DNA from: Luscinia megarhynchos
Taxonomy: Eukaryota > Chordata > Aves > Passeriformes > Turdidae
DNA: 64,000 nt
Assembly (NCBI GenBank): GCA_034336665.1
Contig: CM067589.1
Span: forward strand, 1,311,720 to 1,375,719
Reading direction: 5' to 3'
The notes under the pieces are model-generated. The model searched no databases. It worked only from the letters and a program-made list of their open reading frames with translations, and had not been told where the DNA came from. Shown one piece after another: positions 44,701 to 55,394 of this stretch (position 1 is the stretch's first letter; every line of letters begins with the position of its first letter). A program made the translations under genes and the position numbers.

Positions 44701-45770
44701 AATTCCTCCAACCCATGGAGATGGGGAGAACCTCCAACACCTCCCCCAACTCAGAGCTGATTCCATCCCAATTTTCCTCCTTTTCCCCCAAAAAATGATT
44801 TTTTTCCCCCCACTCTCTGCCCCAGCCCCTTCTGTCCCTCGCAGGTTTTTTCCCCTCCAACTCCCCTGCCCGGGCTGTGGGAAATGTGGATTTATTATTA
44901 ATTAATTCCTCTTTATTTTTATCTCACCATCACCGCGGGCTCGGCGCTGTCGGGAATTTCACCTCGGCTTTGGAGTAAAACCCATAAAAACTTCTCTATG
45001 TTTAAGGGGAAAAAAAAAAAATCCTTTGGACCCTTCTGGGAGCGACTGCAGGAAAATCCGAGCGAGCCCAGAAAGAAAAAACGAGGGGGTGACAACACCC
45101 CGAGCAATATTTCCCCCAGCTCTAATTGGTTTTTTTGTTAATTAATCCCGTCCTTTCTGCAGGGAAACCTCCCAGTGCGAGACCCCTCAGCCTGAGGGGA
45201 AAAATCAGCAGATTTTTATTTTTTTTTAATTAAAAACTGAGCCAAGCCCTCCCTGACCCAGCTGATTTTGGGTCCCCAAAAACCTTTTTGGGATTATTTT
45301 CTCCTCCCACTCCAGAGCCAGCAGCACTTGGGGGAATTTTTGGGGTTTCAACGTTTTGAGAATTCCATTCCCACCCCAAAAACAACCCCCAGAGCCTTCG
45401 GGTTTAATTTTGGGGTTTTTTTTGGGTTTAACTCCAGAACTTCCAGCAGCTCTTTCTCACCTCGTGGAGTTGGGAAAGATCTCCAATTTTTTTTTTTTTT
45501 TGGGGGGGGGTGGAAATCACGCGGGTGAAATTCGGTGCAGAATTTTCGGTGCAGAATTTCAGGAGTTTCTTCTCCAGAGGGTCGGGATGGGAGCGGGAAT
45601 TTCGCCTTCCCTGTGCCCAGATGGAGCCCAGCTGGGCTCGGCTTCTCCAGGGCTGGGATTTTCCCCCGGACCATTCCCAGAGACGAGGAGGGGGAGGGAT
45701 TTATCCGAGGAAAACATCTGGATTTGCCACGCGCTGCTGTAAATTAATTGCGGGATCCCGCGGCTGCCGA
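44700..45770. other. Intergenic, mostly unique
   Basis: Includes AT-rich words TTTATTATTAATTAATTCCT (44,890) and TTTTGTTAATTAATCCCGTC (45,130) in otherwise GC-moderate DNA, and a G run near 45,500. No exon recognised; some segments may be conserved regulatory DNA. Confidence 0.45.
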
Positions 45771-47640
45771 GAGTTCTAAGCTTGGAGTCCGCAGGATTTT
45801 GGGGCCAGAATTCCTGGGGTTTAAGTCATAACATTCCCAGGATTTTGGAGTTGAAATTTCCAGGATTTTTGGGTTGGAATTCCCAGATTTTCAGGGTTGA
45901 AATTCCCAGGATTTTGGGGCTGGAATTTACAGGGTTCTGGGCTGAGTATTCCAGGATTTTGTGGCCAAAATTTCCAGGTTTTGGGGGCCAGAATTCCTGG
46001 GATTTAAGTCATAACATTCCCAGGATTTTGGAGCTGAAATTCCCAAGATTTTGAGGCTGAAATTCTGAGAGTTCTAAGCTTGGAGTCCGCAGGATTTTGG
46101 GGCCAGAATTCCTGGGGTTTAAGTCAGAACATTCCCAGGATTTTGGGGTTGAAATTTCCAGGATTTTTGGGTTGGAATTCCCAGATTTTCACGGTTGAAA
46201 TTCCACATTTCTGGGCCTGGAATTCCCAGACTTCAGGGCTGGGTATTCCAGGATTTTGTGGCCAAAATTTCCAGGTCTTGGGGCACGAATTCCCAGGGTT
46301 TGGGTCTTAAAATTCCCAGGATTTTGGAGCTGAAATTCCCAAGATTTTCCCGCTGAAATTCTGAGAGTTCTAAGCTTGGAGTCCCCAGGATTTTGGGGCC
46401 AGAATTCCTGGGGTTTAAGTCAGAACATTCCCAGGATTTTGGGGGCTGAAATTTCCAGGATTTTGGGTTGGAATTCCCAGATTTTCACGGTTGAAATTCC
46501 CAGGATTTTGGGGCTGGAATTTACAGGGTTCTGGGCTGAGTATTCCAGGATTTTGTGGCCAAAATTTCCAGGTTTTGGGGTTGAAATTTACAGGGTTTGG
46601 GTCTTAAAATTCCCAGGATTTTGGGGTTGAAATTCCCAAGATTTTCCCGCTGAAATTCTGAGAGTTCTAAGCTTGGAATCCCCAGGATTTTGGGGCCAGA
46701 ATTCCTGGGGTTTAAGTCAGAACATTCCCAGGATTTTGGGGTTGAAATTTCCAGGATTTTTGGGTTGGAATTCCCAGATTTTCACGGTTGAAATTCCATT
46801 ATTTTGGGCCTGGAATTCTAGCTCAGGGCTGGCATTCCAGGATTTTTGTGGCAAAAAATTTCCAGGTTTTGGGGTTGAAATTTACAGGGTTTGGGTCTTA
46901 GAATTCCCAGGATTTTGGGATTGAAATTCCCAAGATTTTCCCCGCTGAAATTTCTGAGAGTTCTAGCTTGGAATCCCCAGGATTTTGGGGCCAGAATTCC
47001 TGGGGTTTTGGGGCAGGAATTCCCAGGATTTTGGGGTTGAAATTCCCAACATTTTGAGGCTGAAATTCCAAATGTTTTGGGGCTGAAATTCCCAAGATTT
47101 TGGGCTAGAATTCCCAGGATTTTCACGCTGAAATTCCCAATTTTTGGGGTCAGAATTCCCAGGATTTTGAGGCTGAAATTCCCAAGGTTTTGGGCTAAAA
47201 TTCCCAGGATTTGGGGATGAAATTATGAGAGTTCGAAGCTCCTTAAGGGCGGGGCCTGTCCCCATGTGGGCGTGGCCTCCCTACGGGGCGGGGCTGCTGA
47301 TTAGGGTCCCCTCTATAATATATATTAAAAAAAAGGTTTTCGGAGCCAGAATTCCTGGGATTTAAGTCATAAAATTCCCAGGATTTTGGGGCTGGAATTC
47401 TGAAATTTTGGGGCTGAAATTTCCACATTTTTGGGGCTGAAATTCCCTGAGCTTAGGGCTGGCTATTCCAGGATTTTGAGGCCAAAATTTCCAGGTTTTT
47501 GGGGCCAGAATTCCCTGAGTTTTGGGGCTGAAATTCCCAGGGTTTTGGGATTGAGATTCCCTTGATCTTGGGGCGGAAATTCCCAGAGTTTTCAGGCTGA
47601 AATTCTGAGAGTTCTAAGCTTGGAATTCCTCAGGTTTTGG
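45770..47640. repeat. Minisatellite, about 24-bp monomer with about 297-bp higher-order unit
   Basis: Monomers like ATTCCCAGGATTTTGGGGTT followed by GAAA. A 60-bp landmark (GAGTTCTAAGCTTGGAGTCC, then GCAGGATTTTGGGGCCAGAA) recurs at about 45,771, 46,069, 46,364, 46,662 and 46,958, spacing 295-298 bp, so about a dozen monomers form a higher-order unit copied at least four times. A degraded copy starts near 47,607. Confidence 0.93.
47235..47335 (+). promoter_or_regulatory. Promoter-like insert within the array
   Basis: About 100 bp unlike the surrounding monomers: GGGCGGGGCC (47,250), GTGGGCGTGGCC (47,265), GGGGCGGGGC (47,284) and then CTATAATATATATTAAAA (47,312). GC boxes followed by a TATA-like word about 20 bp downstream resemble a core promoter. 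Activity is unknown. Confidence 0.35.
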
Positions 47641-47899
47641 GGCAAGAATTTCATAAGTTCGGGCCATAAAATTCCCAGGATTTCGGGGGTTGAAATTCCC
47701 AGAATTTTTTGGGTCGGAATTCTAAACTTCAAATCTTGGAAATCCCAGATTTTCGGGGCCACAATTCCCAGATTTTGGGGGCTGAAATTCTCAAATTTTG
47801 CGGCTGAAATTTCCACATTTTTGGGGCTGCAGTTGCCGGGGGTTTTTGGGGCTGGGTGTCGCAGGATTTTGAGGGGTGGGATTTTTGGGAGACGCACCT

Positions 47900-48900
47900 G
47901 CAGAACCCGGAGCGGGGAGGAAACACCCGGAGGCGCCAAACCGCTGCGCCGCAGCCGCCGTGGGGCAGCGACAGCGAGCCCGGGCCCATCCCAGTGACAC
48001 TCAGTGACCCCCTGAGCTGCTCCCCAGTGACCCTGAGCTGTTCCCAGTGACCCCGCGGGGTGACACAGGCACAGTCACGCTGTGACAAACGAGGGTGGCA
48101 CGCAGGGACTTTTTAGGGACCGCAGATCGCTCGTGTGGGATTTTTATCTTTTTTTCCCGCTGCGGAGCGCAGGGATGACAAAGATTTCATTCAAAGCCCC
48201 GCCGCGTGTCCCCCCCTCCGGGTGTCACCCTCGGTGTCCTTTTGTCCCCCCTCCAGGGAGGGGGACCGCACCTGGGGGGACAGACGGACGGAGAGGAAGG
48301 GATGGAAGGACGGACAGACAGCGCAGGGGGAAGAAAAGATGGAGAGGATGAAGAAGCGAAGGGATGAAGATCCCCCGGCCGGACACGGAGCGAGCGCACC
48401 CCAAAAACGCTTCGGGGGCGCGGGGGGGCCTGGCTTTGTGTGGCTCGGCTGCCTCTCCGAGGGCGGGGGGGAGGGGAGGGAGGGGAGGGGAGGGGAGGGA
48501 GGGAGGGAGGGGAGGGGAGAGGGCTCGCAGCCCTTTTCTGGCCGCCGCCGCGGCGGGGAGCGGCAGAGCGAGGGCAGAGCCCGGCCGCGCTCCCGGGGTG
48601 TCACCGGCCCCGCTGAACCCCCGCGCCATGGCCGGGCTCCTGTCGCGACTGTCGCTGCTGTCGCTGCTGTCGCCAGCTGCTGCGGGCGGTGAGTGCGGGG
48701 GATGGAGATGGGGGTCCCGCAGGCGGCGGGGAGCCCCGGGGGACGGGCAGAGGTTTTTGGGGGCGGAGGGAGGGGGCGCGGGGACCCCCGACCCCTCCGA
48801 GCCTCAGAGGTTTTGGGGGTCGGGGGCAGAACCCCCCCGGTGCCGGCACCACCTGCACCCCCGAAACCTCTCCCGGACCCCGAAACCTCTCCCGGACCCC
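47900..48900 (+). promoter_or_regulatory. NGFR: NGFR CpG-island promoter and 5' region
   Basis: CpG-dense unique DNA surrounding the first NGFR exon. A G-rich tract at 48,465-48,520 (GGGGAGGGGAGGGAGGGAGG) could form G-quadruplexes and bind Sp/KLF factors. There is no TATA box close to the ATG; NGFR promoters are known as GC-rich and TATA-less. Confidence 0.75.
48628..48688 (+). CDS. NGFR: NGFR exon 1, signal peptide
   Basis: ATG at 48,628 in CCGCGCCATGG, a strong Kozak context similar to the human second methionine (GRAMDGP). It encodes MAGLLSRLSLLSLLSPAAAG plus one base, a Leu/Ser-rich hydrophobic signal peptide ending in small residues suitable for signal peptidase. The donor is G/GTGAGTGCGG. 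The exon ends in phase 1, whereas exon 2 as read from its acceptor needs phase 0, so the two do not join in frame as the sequence stands. Either a base is wrong, another donor or acceptor is used, or a small exon is missed. Identification rests on position, CpG island and signal character rather than on strong residue identity. Confidence 0.7.
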
Positions 48901-49624
48901 GAAACCTCTCCCGGATTTTCTCTGCTCCGAACTCCCCCAGAGCGGCTGAACCCCTTTTTCCTCCCGCAGATCCCTCGCAGTGCGCCCCCCCTAAAAACAA
49001 AACTTCGGGACACGGGGAGGGAGGGGGGCTCCAAACCCTCAACGAGGCTTTTTTTGGGGGGCAGGATTTGATTTGGGGGTCCCGAGAGGGGTCGGGCAGG
49101 CGGAGACCCCTCGGCAGGATGGTGAAGGTGAAGCGGAGCGGGGCTGGGGGGTCCTTCCCCCCAAAAATCCCCCACGGGATCTGGCCCGGGAGCGCGGGGA
49201 CAGCGGGGACAGCGGGGAGAGGGGACAGAGGGGACAGCGGGGACAGCGGGGGCTGCCGCAGTGATGTCCCCAAATTCCCGGGATGGGGGTCGCCTCGAGG
49301 GGGGGCTGGTTCTGCTCCGCGGGGCTGGGGGTGTCCTCGGGGGGACCCCAGGGAACAGAGACCCCAGATGTGCCCAGCCAGATGTGCCCGCAGCACGGGA
49401 CCACCCAAAATCCCCGGGACCCCCGGGACCCTCCGAGACCCCCGGGACCCCCGGGACCCCCGCCTGCCGCTCTCGCTGCTCGGACGCGGCTCCCCAAAAC
49501 TCCGGGAAGCGCCGGGGGTGGAGATTTGGGTGATTTTGGCCAAGAGAGGCCGAACTGCCCGCCAGGCTCGGGGACAGCTCGGATCTCGCTGCCCGGGCTC
49601 GCCTCCAGCTGGAGCATCCCCGTC

Positions 49625-50035
49625 CCAAAAAAATTTCCGTCCCAAAAAAAAAATCCCGTCCCAAAATCACATCCCAAAAAAATCCCGTCCCAAAAAAAAT
49701 CCCGTCCCAAAAAATCCCGTCCCAAAAGAATCCCATCTCAAAATCCCGTCCTCAAAAAAAATCCCGTCCTCAAAAAAATTCCCATCCCAAAAAGAATCCC
49801 GTCCTCTAAAAAAATCCCGTCCCAAAAGAAATCCCGTCCCAAAAAAATCCCATCCCAAAATCCCGTCCCAAAAAAAATCCCGTCCCAAAACAAACCCATC
49901 CCAAAATCCCATCCCAAAAAATCCCATCCCAAAATCCCATCCCAAAAAAAAATCCCATCCCCAAAAAAATCCCATCCCAAAAAAATCCCGTCCCAAAATC
50001 CCGTCCCAAAAAAAATCCCATCCCAAAATCCCGCC
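49625..50035. repeat. Minisatellite, about 15-bp unit
   Basis: About 28 copies of CCCGTCCCAAAAAAAAT with CCCATCCCAAAA and GTCCTCAAAA variants; the A runs differ in length. Confidence 0.94.
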
Positions 50036-50360
50036 CGTGCCTCGTGCCCGGCGCTGGGAAATCCCGAATCCCGCCCGGAGCTGCGCCAGCAGCGGCTGCT
50101 CGGGGCTCCAAAACAATTAAACTCCCCCGGCGGTGTCGCCGCGCCCCCGGGCCGGGGCAGCTGTCACGATGGTTTACGGCGTTAATTCCCGCGGCTTTGT
50201 CGCCGACAGTCGCGGCTCGGGGGGCCCGCGGCACCTGGAGCGGGGAGACCCCCGCGGGGCGCGGGGAGCGGGGCCGGGTGGCCCCGGGAGGGGACAGGTG
50301 GCCACAGAGCGCGGCCGGGCCCGGCCCACGCGGAGCCGCCGCGGCAGCTGCGAGAGGCGT
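50036..50360. promoter_or_regulatory. Non-repetitive island, candidate conserved element
   Basis: Holds CTCCAAAACAATTAAACTCC and CAGCTGTCACGATGGTTTAC then GGCGTTAATTCCCGCGGC (50,105-50,200): an E-box CAGCTG and two AATTA/TTAAT words in CpG-rich unique sequence. No protein match. Confidence 0.45.
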
Positions 50361-50369
50361 GGGAGAGCC

Positions 50370-51690
50370 CGAGGGGCCGGAGAGATGGAAATCCGGGGCT
50401 GGGGGTGCTCTGGGACCGAGGGGCCGGAGAGATGGAAATCCGGGGCTGGGGGTGCTCTGGGAGAGCCCGAGGGGCCGGAGAGATGGAAATCCGGGGCTGG
50501 GGGTGCTCTGGGACCGAGGGGAGCTCTGGGAGAGCTGGAAATTCTGGGATTTGGGGAAGCTCTGGGATCGTGGGGAGCTTTGGGATCGAGGGATGCTCTG
50601 GGGGAGCTGGAAATTCTGGGATTACTGGAAATTCTGGAATTGGGGGACACTCTGGGATCGTGGGGAGCTCTGGGAGAGCTGGAAATTCTGGGATTACTGG
50701 AAACTCTGAAATTGGGGTAAGCTCTTGGATCGAGGGATGCTCTGGGGGAACTGGAGGGTCCAGGAGAGATGGAAACTCCGGGGTTGGGGGATGCTCTGGG
50801 ATTACTGGAAATTCTGGAATTGGGGGACACTCTGGGATCGTGGGGAGCTTTGGGACCGAGGGATGCTCTGGGGGAACTGGAAATTCTGGGATTACTGGAA
50901 ATTCTGGGGTTGGGGGAAGCTCTGGGATCGAGGGAAGCTTTGGGACATGTGGAAGTTCTGGGATTGTGGGATGCTGTGGGATTGAGGGATGAACTGGGAG
51001 AACTGGAAGTTCTGGAACCGAGGGATGCTCTGGGATTCTGGGATGCTCTGGGATTTTGGGTTTCTCTGGGATTCTGAGAAGCTCTGGGACCATGGGATGT
51101 TCTGGGATCATGGGAAGATCTGGGACAGCTGGAAATTCTGGGATCTCGAGATTCTCTGGGATTGTGGGATGCTCTGGGGTCTCAGGATGCTCTGGGATTG
51201 TGGGATTCTCTGGGATTGTGGGATTCTCTGGGATTGTGGGATGCTCTGGGGTCTCAGGATGCTCTGGGATTGTGGGATGCTCTGGGGTCTCAGGATGCTC
51301 TGGGATTGTGGGATTCTCTGGGATCTCGGGATGCTCTGGGATTGTGGGATTCTCTGGGGGTCTCAGGATTCTCTGGGATTGTGGGATTCTCTGGGATTCT
51401 GGGATTCTCTGGGATTGTGGGATGCTCTGGGATTGTGGGATTCTCTGGGATTGTGGGATGCTCTGGGATTCTGGGATGCTCTGGGATTGTGGGATGCTCT
51501 GGGATTGTGGGATGCTCTGGGATTGTGGGATGCTCTGGGATCTCAGGATTCTCTGGGATTGTGGGATGCTCTGGGATTGTGGGATTCTCTGGGATTGTGG
51601 GATGCTCTGGGGTCTCAGGATTCTCTGGGATTCTGGGATGCTCTGGGATTGTGGGATTCTCTGGGATTGTGGGATGCTCTGGAATTGGGA
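50370..51690. repeat. Composite minisatellite, 18-bp core GGGATTGTGGGATGCTCT
   Basis: Starts as three copies of a roughly 50-bp unit (GAGATGGAAATCCGGGGCTG), passes through an irregular 120-bp pattern (50,520-51,030) and becomes a clean 18-bp array of CTCTGGGATTGTGGGATG and GATTCTCTGGG variants. Six frames are open over long spans for this reason. Confidence 0.93.
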
Positions 51691-51949
51691 TTCCGGGGTG
51701 CTCTGGGTGCTGCCAAGCCCACCTCACTCACTGGACACAGCCTGGCACCCTCAGCTCCCCATTCCCAGCCTCTGGAATTGCATCCCCGGGGAGCTGCAGG
51801 ATGGGCCCCGGCCGGGCTGGCCCCAAAAACCCCAAATGCGCCCCCAGGGAGGGGGAGTGGCCACTGCCTCGCCCCAAACCCCTCCCAGGTGACATTTGGG
51901 GGTGCTGGGAGGATTCCTGGTGTTCCAATCCATTCATGGATTTCCCTCA

Positions 51950-53155
51950 GAGAGGGAAAAGGGGCTGGGAAAAAGGGTTTGGGAAAAAGGATCTGGGAAA
52001 AAGGATTTGGGAAAAAGGATCTGGGAAAAGGGTTTGGGAAAAAGGGGCTGGAAAAAGGATCTGGGAAAAAGGGGCTGGGAAAAAGGATCTGGGAAAAAGG
52101 ATTTGGGAAAGGGGTTTGGGAAATGGGTCTGGAATAAGGAGCAGGAAAAAGGGGCTGGAATATGAGCCTGGAATAAGGGTCTGGAAAAAGGATGTGGGAA
52201 AAGGATCTGGGATAATGGTCTGGAAAAAGATCTGGGAGAAGGGTCTGGGAAAAGAACCTGGGAAAAAGGGCTGGGAAAAGGCTCTGGAATGAGGATCTGG
52301 GAAAAAATCCTGGGAAAAGGGGCTGGGAAAAGGCTCTGGAATGAGGATCTGGGAAAAAGGTCTGGAATAATGATCTGGAAAAAGGTTCTGGGAAAAGGAT
52401 CTGGGAAAAGTCTCTGGAATGAGGTTCTGGGAAAAGAATCTGGGAAAAAGGTCTGGAATAATGATCTGGGAAAACAGGCTGGGAAAAGTCTCTGGAATGA
52501 GGATCTGGGAACAGTCTCTGGAAAAGGCTCTGGGAAAAGGTTCTGGGAAAAGTCTCTGGGAAAAAGGTCTGGAATGAGGATCTGGGAAAAGGTTCTGGGA
52601 AAAGGTCTGGAATAATGATCTGGGAAAACGGGTTGGGAAACGTCTCTGGAAAAGGTTCTGGGAAAAGGATCTGGGAAAAGGTTCTGGGAAAAGTCTCTGG
52701 AATGAGGATCTGGGAACAGTCTCTGGAAAAGGCTCTGGGAAAAGGTTCTGGGAAAAGGATCTGGGAACAGTCTCTGGGAAAAGGTTCTGGGAAAAGTCTT
52801 TGGAATGAGGATTTGGGAAAAGTCTCTGGAATAAGGATCTGGGAAAAGGTTCTGGGAACAGTCTCTGGAAAAGGCTCTGGGAAAAGGTTCTGGGAAAAGT
52901 CTCTGGGAAAAGGATCTGGGAAAAGGATCCGGAATGAGGCTCTGGGAACAGTCTCTGGAAAAGGTCTGGGAAAAGTCTCTGGAATGGGGATCTGGGAAAA
53001 GTCTTTGGAATGAGGATCTGGGAAAAGTCTCTGGAATAAGGCTCTGGGAAAAGGATCCGGAATGAGGCTCTGGGAACAGTCTCTGGAAAAGGTTCTGGGA
53101 AAAGTCTCTGGAATGAGGATCTGGGAACAGTCTCTGGAAAAGGTCTGGGCGCGGG
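51950..53155. repeat. Minisatellite, 16-24 bp units
   Basis: The first part repeats GGGAAAAAGGATCTGG; the later part repeats CTGGAATGAGGATCTGGG and AAAAGTCTCTGGG. The minus-strand frame encodes a spurious FPxxF-rich polypeptide of several hundred residues. Confidence 0.93.
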
Positions 53156-53159
53156 TCCG

Positions 53160-53570
53160 GAGTGAGGATCCGGCCCGAGGCCGCGGCAGGAGCGGCTGCC
53201 AGGGGCTGGCGGGGGGGGAGCGGCGCTGGGTAATTGGAGCACTTTGTCATCCAGCTGCCTGGAATTGGCGCTCCATTGTCTCGGCCCCGCCGGATGCGGA
53301 GCCCCGAGCGCCGCATCGAGCGCGGGGACGCGGCCAAGGCGCTGACGAGGCCGCCAGATGCTCCCCAGAGCCCCTCAGCCCCCCCCGAAAATCAGCCGCG
53401 GGTGGGTGGTCGAGGGGCGGCTCTGCCTTGGGGCTGCGAGGAAAGGGAGCAGGAGGAGGTTTGGGAGGGCTGGGGTCTCCTGCATCCCATAATTCCTGCC
53501 AGGAGCGGTTTTTGGGGGGTTTTTCACCCCCTCCCCAGCTGCAGAGGGAAATTTGCGCTTCCAGGTGTGG
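53160..53570. promoter_or_regulatory. Non-repetitive island, candidate conserved element
   Basis: At 53,228-53,320 lie GGTAATTGGAGCACTTTGTC, ATCCAGCTGCCTGGAATTGG and CGCTCCATTGTCTCGGCCCC, with TAATTG, CAGCTG and CATTGT (SOX-like) words, within NGFR intron 1. Confidence 0.45.
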
Positions 53571-53579
53571 TGACAGGGA

Positions 53580-53900
53580 GGTCCTGGTGCTCCTCCAGCT
53601 CCTCATTTCCATCTCGTTCCTGATTTTTGGGGTTTTTTGGGGTGCAGAGGTGCAGCTGCAGCCCCCAGTTCCTCATTTCCATCTCGTTCCTGATTTTTGG
53701 GTTTTTTTGGGGGGCAGAGGTGCAGCCCAGATCCCCCAGACCCATCTTCGAGTCAGGAATTTCTCTCCCATCCCCAGTTCCTCATCTCCATCTCGTTCCT
53801 GATTTTTGGGGTTTTTTGGGGTGCAGAGGTGCAGCCCCAGCTCCTCATTTCCATCTCCTTCCTGTTTTTTGGGGTTTTTTGGGGTGCAGAGGTGCATCCC
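53580..53900. repeat. Tandem repeat, about 60-75 bp unit, four to five copies
   Basis: Copies contain CTCATTTCCATCTCGTTCCT, GATTTTTGGGGTTTTTTGGG and GTGCAGAGGTGCAGC. Confidence 0.93.
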
Positions 53901-54158
53901 AGACCCTCCACCGAGGCAGAATTCCTCCTCTCCTCTCCCACCGGGGCTGGGAGGGCTGAGCCCCGGCGCACCAGCACAAACCTCACCCCAAACCCCCCGG
54001 GGGGCTCTCCCCACTCCCGGCACAACAATCCCAAGCAAAATCACCATTTTTTTTTAATTTTCCCCCATAAATCAATGTTCCTGCCCCTCAAGCCGGTGCT
54101 GTCCGCTGTCCCGCCGCTCGGGGGGCAGCTGTCACCCCCGGCCGTGCTGTGCCCGCAG

Positions 54159-54300
54159 GGTCCCGCCGGCGGCTCCGCGGACGGCTGCGGCACCGAGCTG
54201 TTCACGGCCAGCGGCGAGTGCTGCCGCGCCTGCGGCGTGGGCGAGGGGGTGGCGCAGCCCTGCGGGGTCAACCAGACGGTGTGCGAGCCCTGCCTGGACA
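54159..54300 (+). CDS. NGFR: NGFR exon 2, first cysteine-rich domain
   Basis: A 142-bp exon (47 codons plus one base) of p75 neurotrophin receptor, TNFRSF16. It encodes GPAGGSADGCGTELF, then TASGECCRACGVGEGVAQPC and GVNQTVCEPCLD, ending with the first base of Ser. This is CRD1: all six cysteines are present in the human spacing, and the Asn-Gln-Thr glycosylation sequon of human is kept. Acceptor TGTGCCCGCAG (54,157-54,158), donor A/GTGAGT. The N-terminal seven residues before the first cysteine are Gly/Pro-rich and unlike human. The alternative acceptor at 54,128 (GGGGGGCAG) would also be in frame. Neither gives the phase needed by exon 1. Confidence 0.93.
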
Positions 54301-54649
54301 GTGAGTGCCCCAAAAATCCCGCGGGGTTGGAGTTTTGGGGCTCCGAGTGTCCCCGGGTGCCCGTCTGGGATCTCCAAGGCCCCCTCAAGGCCACCCCGGG
54401 GGGCTTGAAGGATGGGCTAAAATGGGAGGTTCTGTCCTAAAAATTTGGGGTGTAGTGGGTGGGGTTGGGTGCAGGGAGGGGTGGGGTGGTGCTGGTTTTT
54501 GGGGTTGGGTGTTGCCACGTTCCCCGAGCTCCAGGGTCAGCCCGAAGATCGTCCCTGTCGGTCCCAGCTGGGCGGGGATCTGCTGATCCCAGCTCAGTCC
54601 CAGTCCCAGCCCGGCTCTGTCTCTGCCTGCTGGGCCCCAAAATCCCCCA

Positions 54650-54900
54650 GCCACCCCAAAAATCCCCCACCGACCCCAAAGATCCCACATCCACCCCAAA
54701 GATCCCACATCCACCCCTAAAAATCCCACATCCACCCCAAAAATCCCACATCCAACCCCAAAAGATCCCCCACCCACCCCAAAGATCCCCCACCCACCCC
54801 AAAGATCCCACATCCACCCCAAAGATCCCACATCCACCCAAAAATCCCCCACCCACCCCAAAAAATCCCCCACCCACCCCAAAGATCCCACACCCACCTG
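54650..54900. repeat. Minisatellite, 20-bp unit
   Basis: About 13 copies of CCCCAAAGATCCCACATCCA with CACCCA and AAAAT variants. Confidence 0.94.
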
Positions 54901-54959
54901 GCTGACCCCACATTCACCCCAAAAATTCCCCAGCCAGACTGGGAATGGTGGTGCCAGAC

Positions 54960-55250
54960 TGGGAATGCAGCCCCGTGCCCAGTTAGGAATGGATCCCAGT
55001 CAGGAATGGATCCCAGTGAGGGATCCCAGTCAGGAGTGGATCCCAGTCAGGGGTGAATCCCAGTCAGGAATCCCAATCAGGAATGGATACCAGTGAGGGA
55101 TCCCAGTCAGGGCTGGATCCCAGTGAGGGATCCCAGTCAGGAATGGATCCCAGTCAGGGCTGGATACCAGTGAGGGATCCCAGTCAGGGCTGGATCCCAG
55201 TCAGGAATGGATCCCAGTCAGGGCTGGATCCCAGTCAGGGTGGATCCCCC
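54960..55250. repeat. Minisatellite, about 17-bp unit
   Basis: About 17 copies of GGATCCCAGTCAGGAAT and CCCAGTGAGGGAT variants. Confidence 0.93.
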
Positions 55251-55394
55251 GGCCCAGTTTGGGGTTGGATCCCACCCAAATCTGGGTCTCACGGCAGGGA
55301 AATTCCCCTCCCCACCCTCAGCTCTGCCCCGAGGGCGATTTTGGGGCGTGGAGGGAAATCGGCGCACGCGGCAGCCGTCCCGCGTGGGGTGGGG

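Larger units (their letters stand above)
48689..54158 (+). other. NGFR: NGFR intron 1
   Basis: Contains arrays at 49,625-50,035, 50,370-51,690, 51,950-53,155 and 53,580-53,900 and non-repetitive islands at 48,700-49,620, 50,036-50,360, 51,700-51,940 and 53,160-53,570. No other gene recognised; long frames here come from repeats and GC bias. Confidence 0.75.

Noticed and set aside
34857..48624. An additional protein-coding gene between PHB1 and NGFR
   Set aside because: All long frames coincide with tandem arrays or CpG-rich DNA; I found no domain, no conserved exon and no coherent splice pattern. A non-coding RNA cannot be excluded.
51934..53337. A 467-codon minus-strand frame rich in FSQxLFPxPF motifs
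   Set aside because: The period of the peptide follows the DNA repeat, the frame is open on both strands, and there is no conserved domain.
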